From contig NZ_LAKD02000072.1 of NCBI RefSeq assembly GCF_000968685.2, positions 1 through 64,000 on the forward strand: a stretch of DNA of 64,000 nucleotides, written 5' to 3'. This document shows, piece after piece, positions 58,449 through 64,000 of the stretch (position 1 is its first letter; each line of letters starts with the position of its first letter). Made by a program: the position numbers and the translations under genes. This stretch comes from Streptomyces antioxidans. Lineage in GTDB: Bacteria; Actinomycetota; Actinomycetes; Streptomycetales; Streptomycetaceae. Below the pieces are notes generated by a model, which had not been told where the DNA came from, searched no databases, and was given only the letters and a program-made list of their open reading frames with translations.

Positions 58449-60662
58449 ATGGCCGACCCGAGCAGCTACCGCCCCAAGCCGGGACAGATCCCCGACTCGC
58501 CGGGGGTCTACAAGTTCCGTGACGAGCACCGCCGGGTGATCTACGTCGGAAAGGCGAAGAGCCTGCGCCAGCGGCTCTCGTCGTACTTCCAGGACCTGGC
58601 GAACCTCCACCCGCGGACCCGCACCATGGTCACCACGGCCGCCGCCGTGGAGTGGACCGTGGTCTCCACCGAGGTCGAGGCCCTGCAGCTCGAGTACTCC
58701 TGGATCAAGGAGTTCGACCCCCGGTTCAACGTCAAGTACCGCGACGACAAGAGCTACCCCTCGCTCGCCGTGACCCTCAACGAGGAGTTCCCCCGGGTCC
58801 AGGTGATGCGCGGTGCCAAGCGGAAGGGCGTGCGCTACTTCGGCCCGTACGCCCACGCCTGGGCCATCCGCGAGACCGTCGACCTGATGCTGCGCGTGTT
58901 CCCCGTACGGACCTGCTCCGCCGGGGTGTTCAAGCGCTCCGCCCAGATCGGCCGCCCCTGTCTGCTCGGCTACATCGGCAAGTGCTCGGCCCCCTGCGTC
59001 GGCCGTGTCACCGCCGAGGAGCACCGCCAACTGGCCGAGGAGTTCTGCGACTTCATGGCCGGTCGCACCGGCACCTATCTGCGCCGCCTGGAGCAGCGGA
59101 TGCACGAGGCCGCCGAGGAGATGGAGTACGAGAGGGCGGCCCGGCTCCGGGACGACATAGGAGCGCTCAAGCGCGCCATGGAGAAGAACGCGGTGGTGCT
59201 CGCCGACGCCACCGATGCCGACCTGATAGCGGTCGCCGAGGACGAGCTGGAGGCGGCCGTCCAGATCTTCCATGTGCGCGGCGGCCGGGTGCGCGGTCAG
59301 CGCGGCTGGGTCACCGACAAGGTCGAGGCCGTCGACACCGCCGGGCTGGTCGAGCACGCCCTCCAGCAGCTGTACGGGGAGGAGAGCGGCGACGCGGTCC
59401 CCAAGGAGGTCCTGGTGCCCGCCGTGCCGGAGCCGTCCGAGCCGGTCATCCAGTGGCTCGCAGGGCGCCGGGGCTCCCGGGTCGATCTGCGGATCCCGCA
59501 GCGCGGCGACAAGAAGGACCTCATGGAGACCGTCCAGCGCAACGCCCAGCAGGCGCTCGCGCTGCACAAGACCAAGCGCGCCTCCGACCTCACCACCCGC
59601 TCCCGGGCGCTGGAGGAGATCGCCGAGGCCCTGGGGCTGGACTCCGCTCCGCTGCGCGTGGAGTGCTTCGACATCTCCCATCTCCAGGGCGATGACGTGG
59701 TGGCCTCCATGGTGGTCTTCGAGGACGGACTCCCCCGGAAGAGTGAGTACCGCCGCTTCCAGATCAAGGGCTTCGCCGGGCAGGACGATGTCCGCTCCAT
59801 GCACGAGGTCGTGAGCCGCCGCTTCCGCCGCTATCTGCAGGAGAAGCAGAGGACGGGGGAGTGGCAGGAGGAGGTCACCGGGGCTTCCGGGGTTCCCGGT
59901 GCCGCCGAGGCACCTGGGGCCGCCGGGACACCCGGTGCCACCGGGACCGCCGGGCAGCCCCTCGGCGGGCCCCATGGCCCCGACGAACCGCACGCATCCC
60001 ATCGTCCCGAAGGACCCGAAGGACCCGAAGGACCCGAAGGACCCGACGGCCCCGACGGCTCCGACGGCTCCGACGGCTCCGATCAGGGGCCCTCCGGCCC
60101 GATCGACGAGGAGGGCAGGCCGAAGCGGTTCGCCTACCCGCCCCAGCTCGTCGTGGTCGACGGTGGCAAGCCGCAGGTGGCCGCCGCCCAGCGGGCCCTG
60201 GACGAGCTCGGCGTGGACGATGTCGCCGTCTGCGGCCTCGCCAAGCGGCTCGAGGAGGTGTGGCTGCCGGACGAGGAGGACCCGGTGGTGCTGCCCCGCA
60301 GCAGCGAGGGGCTCTACCTCCTCCAGCGGGTCCGCGACGAGGCCCACCGCTTCGCCATCACCTACCAGCGCAGCAAGCGCGCCAAGTCCCTGAAGGCGGG
60401 GCCGCTGGACACCGTTCCGGGCCTCGGTGACAGCCGTAAGCAGGCCCTGCTGAAGCACTTCGGCTCGGTCAAGCGGCTGCGCGCCGCCACCGTCGAGCAG
60501 ATCTGCGAAGTGCCCGGCGTCGGCCGCAAGACGGCCGAGACGGTCGCCGCGGCGCTCGCCGGGGCCGCCCCGGCCGGGCCCGCCGTGAACACCGCCACAG
60601 GAGAGATCATTGAGGACGAGTCCGCCGGGGCGTCGTCGTCGAACGGGGGGACCAGACCATGA
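58449..60662 (+). CDS. uvrC: Excinuclease ABC subunit C
   Basis: A 737-aa endonuclease that makes both incisions in nucleotide excision repair. Order: GIY-YIG nuclease (PDSPGVYKFRDEHRRVIYVGKAKSLRQRL), Cys motif region GRPCLLGYIGKCSAPCVG, UVR motif (EEMEYERAARLRDDI), RNase H-like domain (VECFDISHLQGDDVVASMVVF and, after an insert, LVVVDGGKPQV), and a C-terminal HhH2 pair (VPGLGDSRKQALLKHFG, VPGVGRKTAETVA). The insert (about residues 478-555) is a collagen-like run of GxY triplets rich in GPEGP and GSDGSD, making the protein longer than usual. ATG 58449 follows a -10 box by 7 nt. Its stop overlaps rapZ by ATGA. Confidence 0.97.
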   Translation: MADPSSYRPKPGQIPDSPGVYKFRDEHRRVIYVGKAKSLRQRLSSYFQDLANLHPRTRTMVTTAAAVEWTVVSTEVEALQLEYSWIKEFDPRFNVKYRDDKSYPSLAVTLNEEFPRVQVMRGAKRKGVRYFGPYAHAWAIRETVDLMLRVFPVRTCSAGVFKRSAQIGRPCLLGYIGKCSAPCVGRVTAEEHRQLAEEFCDFMAGRTGTYLRRLEQRMHEAAEEMEYERAARLRDDIGALKRAMEKNAVVLADATDADLIAVAEDELEAAVQIFHVRGGRVRGQRGWVTDKVEAVDTAGLVEHALQQLYGEESGDAVPKEVLVPAVPEPSEPVIQWLAGRRGSRVDLRIPQRGDKKDLMETVQRNAQQALALHKTKRASDLTTRSRALEEIAEALGLDSAPLRVECFDISHLQGDDVVASMVVFEDGLPRKSEYRRFQIKGFAGQDDVRSMHEVVSRRFRRYLQEKQRTGEWQEEVTGASGVPGAAEAPGAAGTPGATGTAGQPLGGPHGPDEPHASHRPEGPEGPEGPEGPDGPDGSDGSDGSDQGPSGPIDEEGRPKRFAYPPQLVVVDGGKPQVAAAQRALDELGVDDVAVCGLAKRLEEVWLPDEEDPVVLPRSSEGLYLLQRVRDEAHRFAITYQRSKRAKSLKAGPLDTVPGLGDSRKQALLKHFGSVKRLRAATVEQICEVPGVGRKTAETVAAALAGAAPAGPAVNTATGEIIEDESAGASSSNGGTRP

Positions 60663-61594
60663 CCGAGCACGCGAACCATGGAGACGGAGCGCAGGTGAAT
60701 ACGGGCACGTCGGCCGAGTCCGCCGAGGCGGCGGCCATCCCCGAGCTGGTGATCATCTCTGGAATGTCGGGCGCGGGCCGCAGCACCGCCGCCAAGTGTC
60801 TGGAGGACCTCGGCTGGTTCGTCGTGGACAACCTGCCGCCCGCGCTGATCCCCACCATGGTCGACCTCGGCGCCCGCTCCCAGGGCAATGTGGCCCGGAT
60901 CGCCGTGGTGGTGGACGTCCGCGGCCGCCGCTTCTTCGACAACCTCCGCGAGTCCCTGGCCGACCTCGCCGCCAAGAACGTCAAGCGGCGCGTGCTTTTC
61001 CTGGAGGCGTCCGACGAGGCCCTGGTGCGCCGTTTCGAATCCGTGCGCCGCCCGCACCCGCTCCAGGGCGACGGCCGGATCGTGGACGGCATCGCCGCCG
61101 AGCGCGACCTGCTGCGCGAGCTGCGCGGGGACGCCGATCTGGTGATCGACACCTCCAGCCTCAACGTCCATGAGCTGCGCGCCAAGATGGACGCCCAGTT
61201 CGCGGGCGAGGAGGAGCCCGAGCTGCGGGCCACCGTGATGTCGTTCGGCTATAAGTACGGCCTGCCGGTCGACGCCGACCTGGTGGTGGACTGCCGCTTC
61301 CTGCCCAATCCGCACTGGGTCCCCGAGCTGCGCCCCTTCACCGGGCTCAACGAGGAGGTCTCCAGCTATGTCTTCAACCAGCCCGGCGCCAAGGAGTTCC
61401 TGGACCGCTACGCGGAGCTGCTTCAGCTCATCGCCGCGGGCTACCGGCGCGAGGGCAAGCGCTATGTGACCATCGCCATCGGCTGTACCGGCGGTAAGCA
61501 CCGCAGCGTCGCGATGTCCGAACGGCTCGCCCCGCGGCTGGCCGCCGAGGGAGTGGAGACCGTCGTCGTTCACCGGGACATGGGGCGCGAGTGA
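60659..61594 (+). CDS. rapZ: RNase adapter / nucleotide-binding protein RapZ
   Basis: A 311-aa P-loop protein. Walker A is ISGMSGAGRSTAAK (R in place of the first K, usual in actinobacteria), followed by WFVVDNLPPALIP, FLEASDEALVRRFESVRRPHPL, and the C-terminal RapZ motif FGYKYGLPVDADLVVDCRFLPNP and IGCTGGKHRSVAMSERL. In E. coli RapZ guides GlmZ decay and senses glucosamine 6-phosphate; in actinobacteria the role is not settled. ATG overlaps the uvrC stop by 4 bp. Confidence 0.95.
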   Translation: MTEHANHGDGAQVNTGTSAESAEAAAIPELVIISGMSGAGRSTAAKCLEDLGWFVVDNLPPALIPTMVDLGARSQGNVARIAVVVDVRGRRFFDNLRESLADLAAKNVKRRVLFLEASDEALVRRFESVRRPHPLQGDGRIVDGIAAERDLLRELRGDADLVIDTSSLNVHELRAKMDAQFAGEEEPELRATVMSFGYKYGLPVDADLVVDCRFLPNPHWVPELRPFTGLNEEVSSYVFNQPGAKEFLDRYAELLQLIAAGYRREGKRYVTIAIGCTGGKHRSVAMSERLAPRLAAEGVETVVVHRDMGRE

Positions 61595-62610
61595 CCATTC
61601 GTACCAATCGGCTGCGACGACTGGTCGGGGCGCGGGCGAACCGGGGCGCCCAGCCCAAGGTCGTCGCCCTGGGCGGCGGCATGGGCCTGTCGGCGTCGCT
61701 CGCCGCGCTGCGCCGGATCACCGGCGATCTGACCGCCGTCGTCACCGTGGCCGACGACGGGGGCTCCAGCGGACGCCTCCGCGACGAGCTGGGCGTGCTG
61801 CCGCCCGGCGATCTGCGCAAGGCCCTGGCCGCGCTGTGCGGCGACGACGACTGGGGCCAGACCTGGGCGCGGGTCATCCAGCACCGCTTCGCCAGCGAGG
61901 GCGAGCTGCACGGCCACGCGGTCGGCAATGTGCTGATCGTCGCCCTGTGGGAGCAGCTGGGCGACCATGTGAAGGCGCTCGACCTGGTCGGCAAGCTGCT
62001 GGGCGCCCACGGCCGGGTGCTGCCCATGTCGGCCGTCCCCCTGGAGCTCCAGGCGTACGTCCGGGGCCATGACCCGGCGCGCCCGGAGGAGATCTCCACC
62101 GTCGCCGGGCAGGCCACCGTGGCGCTCACCCGGGGCGAGGTGCAGTCGGTCCATCTGGTGCCGCACGACCCGCCGGCCGTTCCCGAGGCCGTCGAGGCGG
62201 TCATGGACGCCGACTGGGTGGTGCTGGGGCCCGGCTCCTGGTTCTCCTCCGTGATCCCGCACCTGCTGGTCCCCGAGCTGCTTACGGCGCTCACCGAGAC
62301 CAAGGCCCGGCGGGTGCTCTCACTGAACCTCGCCCCCCAACCGGGGGAAACCGACGGCTTCTCCCCGCAGCGTCATTTGGAGGTTTTGGCCCGACACGCC
62401 CCTAAACTCGCCTTCGACGTGGTGCTGGCCGACGAGGCCGCCGTCCCCGACCAGAGCAGTCTGTGCGACGCCGCCAAGCGGCTGGGCGGCACAGTCGAGC
62501 TGGCTCCGGTGGCCGCGACCGACGGTGCCCCGAAGCATGACCCGGAGCTTCTGGCGGCCGCGTACGACCGTATTTTTCGGATGCATGGAAGGATCGGCCC
62601 ATGGCGATGA
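61591..62610 (+). CDS. yvcK: Gluconeogenesis factor YvcK/CofD-like protein
   Basis: A 339-aa CofD-like protein that binds nucleotide sugars (UDP-GlcNAc in B. subtilis YvcK) and affects cell-wall precursor supply and shape. Signatures are VVALGGGMGLSASLAAL, TVADDGGSSGRLRDELGVLPPGDLR, GHAVGNVLIVALW and VLGPGSWFSSVIPHLLV. GTG 61591 overlaps the rapZ stop by GTGA. A whiA promoter may lie inside its 3' end, as reported for S. coelicolor. Confidence 0.94.
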   Translation: MTIRTNRLRRLVGARANRGAQPKVVALGGGMGLSASLAALRRITGDLTAVVTVADDGGSSGRLRDELGVLPPGDLRKALAALCGDDDWGQTWARVIQHRFASEGELHGHAVGNVLIVALWEQLGDHVKALDLVGKLLGAHGRVLPMSAVPLELQAYVRGHDPARPEEISTVAGQATVALTRGEVQSVHLVPHDPPAVPEAVEAVMDADWVVLGPGSWFSSVIPHLLVPELLTALTETKARRVLSLNLAPQPGETDGFSPQRHLEVLARHAPKLAFDVVLADEAAVPDQSSLCDAAKRLGGTVELAPVAATDGAPKHDPELLAAAYDRIFRMHGRIGPWR

Positions 62611-63590
62611 CGGCAGCGGTGAAGGACGAAATCTCCCGGCTCCCCGTCACCCGGACCTGCTGCCGGAAAGCGGAGGTCTCGGCGATCCTGCGGTTCGCGG
62701 GCGGGCTGCACCTGGTCAGCGGGCGCATCGTGATCGAGGCGGAGCTGGACACCGGGATCGCGGCCCGCAGGGTGCGCAAGGACATCCTGGAGATCTTCGG
62801 CCACTCCTCGGACCTGGTGGTGATGGCCCCCGGCGGGCTGCGCCGCGGCAGCCGGTACGTGGTGCGGGTGGTGGCGGGTGGTGACCAGCTGGCGCGGCAG
62901 ACCGGCCTGGTCGACGGCCGCGGCCGGCCGATCCGCGGGCTGCCGCCGCAGGTCGTCTCCGGCGCCACCTGCGACGCCGAGGCCGCCTGGCGCGGGGCCT
63001 TCCTCGCCCATGGCTCGCTCACCGAGCCCGGCCGCTCGTCCTCCTTGGAGGTGACCTGCCCCGGCCCGGAGGCCGCGCTCGCCCTGGTCGGCGCCGCCCG
63101 CCGGCTGCAGATCGCCGCCAAGGCGCGCGAGGTGCGGGGGGTGGACCGGGTGGTCGTCCGGGACGGTGATGCCATCGGCGCGCTGTTGACGCGGCTGGGG
63201 GCGCATGAGTCGGTCCTCGCGTGGGAGGAGCGGCGGATGCGCCGCGAGGTGCGGGCCACCGCCAACCGGCTCGCCAACTTCGACGACGCCAATCTCCGCC
63301 GCTCGGCCCGCGCCGCCGTCGCCGCGGGGGCCCGGGTGCAGCGCGCCCTGGAGATCCTGGGCGACGAGGTGCCCGAGCACCTCGCCGCGGCCGGGCGGCT
63401 GCGGATGGAGCACAAGCAGGCGTCCCTGGAGGAGCTGGGCGCCCTCGCCGACCCGCCGCTGACCAAGGACGCCGTCGCGGGCCGTATCCGGCGGCTGCTG
63501 GCCATGGCCGACAAGCGCGCCCAGGACCTGGGCATCCCCGGCACCGAGTCCAGCCTGACCGAGGAGATGGCCGAGGGCATGGTCGGCTGA
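62601..63590 (+). CDS. whiA: Sporulation transcription factor WhiA
   Basis: A 329-aa DNA-binding developmental regulator that, with WhiB, controls sporulation septation genes in Streptomyces. The N-terminal region is a degenerate LAGLIDADG endonuclease-like fold (MTAAVKDEISRLPVTRTCCRKAE, ILRFAGGLHLVSGRIVIEAE, GSLTEPGRSSSLEV). The C-terminal helix-turn-helix includes EELGALADPPLTKDAVAGRIRRL, which contacts DNA. ATG 62601 overlaps the yvcK stop by 10 bp with GGAAGGA upstream. It is the last gene of the uvrC-rapZ-yvcK-whiA run; a terminator follows. Confidence 0.97.
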   Translation: MAMTAAVKDEISRLPVTRTCCRKAEVSAILRFAGGLHLVSGRIVIEAELDTGIAARRVRKDILEIFGHSSDLVVMAPGGLRRGSRYVVRVVAGGDQLARQTGLVDGRGRPIRGLPPQVVSGATCDAEAAWRGAFLAHGSLTEPGRSSSLEVTCPGPEAALALVGAARRLQIAAKAREVRGVDRVVVRDGDAIGALLTRLGAHESVLAWEERRMRREVRATANRLANFDDANLRRSARAAVAAGARVQRALEILGDEVPEHLAAAGRLRMEHKQASLEELGALADPPLTKDAVAGRIRRLLAMADKRAQDLGIPGTESSLTEEMAEGMVG

Positions 63591-63624
63591 CCGGTTCCCG
63601 CGCAAGACCGTACGAGAGCCACCC

Positions 63625-63662
63625 CCACGCCCCCGGGCCACATGAGCGGTCCGGGGGCGTGG
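63625..63662 (+). terminator. whiA terminator hairpin
   Basis: CCACGCCCCCGG and CCGGGGGCGTGG form a 12-bp stem, extended inward by three more pairs including one G-T, 34 bp after whiA. Confidence 0.85.
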
Positions 63663-63702
63663 TGCGTCCAGGCGCATGTGACCGCCGCTCCGCGCGCCGC
63701 TG

Positions 63703-63731
63703 TTGACATGATCATGCGCCATGGCAAGTCT
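63703..63731 (+). promoter_or_regulatory. Candidate promoter and palindrome upstream of the secreted protein
   Basis: TTGACA (63703-63708) is a perfect -35 hexamer; 17 bp later is AAGTCT (63726-63731), a weak -10. The perfect palindrome CATGATCATG (63707-63716) overlaps the -35 and could be an operator. Confidence 0.45.
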
Positions 63732-63777
63732 GAGCGCCGCGCACCCACGTGTCTCCACACGACAGCCAGGGGGGCTC

Positions 63778-64000
63778 ATGAAGCTCAGACGCACGGTGGA
63801 ATTCAGACGCACGGCGAGATTCAGACGCAGGGTCAGATCGAGCGGAGCGGTGGTGGCACTGGCCGCGCTGCTCCTGGGGGGACTGGCCGCGGCACCCGCG
63901 GCCCCGGCACCACCACCGGCGGATTCCGCCGCTGACGGGCTGTTCGTCTGGACCGCCCGGGTCAGCAAGGACCAGATTCCGCTGCTGCTCCGCGCCGGGG
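63778..64000 (+). CDS. N-terminal fragment of a secreted protein (cut by window edge)
   Basis: The visible 74 residues are an unusual signal peptide: three repeated Arg-Arg blocks (RRTVEF, RRTARF, RRRVRS), a hydrophobic core (GAVVALAALLLGGLAAAPA) and a Pro/Ala cleavage zone, then DGLFVWTARVSKDQIPLLLRAG. The last stretch resembles the start of the propeptide of Streptomyces secreted zinc carboxypeptidases (M14), but too little is present to be confident. ATG 63778 has CAGGGGGG 4 nt upstream. No stop codon occurs before the window ends. Confidence 0.7.
   Translation, partial: MKLRRTVEFRRTARFRRRVRSSGAVVALAALLLGGLAAAPAAPAPPPADSAADGLFVWTARVSKDQIPLLLRAG
63785..63838 (+). repeat. 18-bp tandem repeat inside a signal peptide
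   Basis: CAGACGCACGGTGGAATT, CAGACGCACGGCGAGATT and CAGACGCAGGGTCAGATC follow each other exactly (63785, 63803, 63821). Each encodes part of an RRxxxF block. Confidence 0.85.

Overview
This window is a piece of the core chromosome of a Streptomyces-type actinomycete. The evidence is the very high G+C content, the frequent GTG starts, a WhiA sporulation regulator in the gene run uvrC-rapZ-yvcK-whiA, an ANTAR-domain response regulator, a PAC2-family proteasome-associated protein, lysine-rich tails on DNA-repair proteins and many apparently leaderless genes. I see no phage, plasmid, insertion sequence or CRISPR array.

Left part (1-12 kb): chorismate mutase, aminopeptidase N, then a translationally coupled PLP decarboxylase plus lysine N6-hydroxylase pair that looks like the first half of a hydroxamate siderophore pathway. 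It is followed by a secreted 5'-nucleotidase, a SIMPL-domain protein, pyruvate kinase, an atypical short tRNA with a CAA anticodon, and the ANTAR response regulator. From 12 to 18 kb, on the minus strand, is a complete branched-chain amino-acid ABC importer (livK-H-M-G-F order of transcription). From 18 to 22 kb are a small lipoprotein, a hotdog thioesterase and a molybdopterin oxidoreductase of the FdhF/YdeP type.

Middle (22-45 kb): polA, a secreted transglycosylase-like protein, small conserved genes, a toxin-antitoxin-like pair with a degraded Fic motif, the helicase hrpB with a methyltransferase gene upstream, rpsA, a 3'-truncated secreted beta-helix gene, a PAC2 protein, coaE, small TPR and membrane proteins, an ADP-ribosylglycohydrolase, a FUSC-type membrane protein, a PemK/MazF-like protein, ogt and a secreted glycerophosphodiesterase.

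Right part (45-64 kb): uvrB, a Ter stress module (terD, a TerD-ATPase-like fusion, and terC under a yybP-ykoY manganese riboswitch), an MBL-fold hydrolase, uvrA, a LacI-type regulator with a PfkB sugar kinase and a double operator, a Rieske protein, the uvrC-rapZ-yvcK-whiA run, and the start of a secreted protein that runs off the edge.

Main points. (1) polA, uvrB, ogt and an uncharacterised 206-aa gene carry the same promoter element, TTGTCRGTG-N8-TANNNT or a close variant, ending 6-7 nt before the start codon. This is the RecA-independent (PafBC-type) DNA-damage promoter known from mycobacteria. A degenerate copy precedes uvrC and another faces the FdhF-like gene. The window therefore seems to hold a damage-repair regulon, which implicates the unknown gene. 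(2) The terC riboswitch has a strand that can pair either with its own P1 stem or with the terC ribosome-binding site. (3) The tRNA has a class I body but a leucine-type CAA anticodon. (4) Two intergenic arrays of GATC-centred degenerate repeats lie upstream of the decarboxylase gene and polA.
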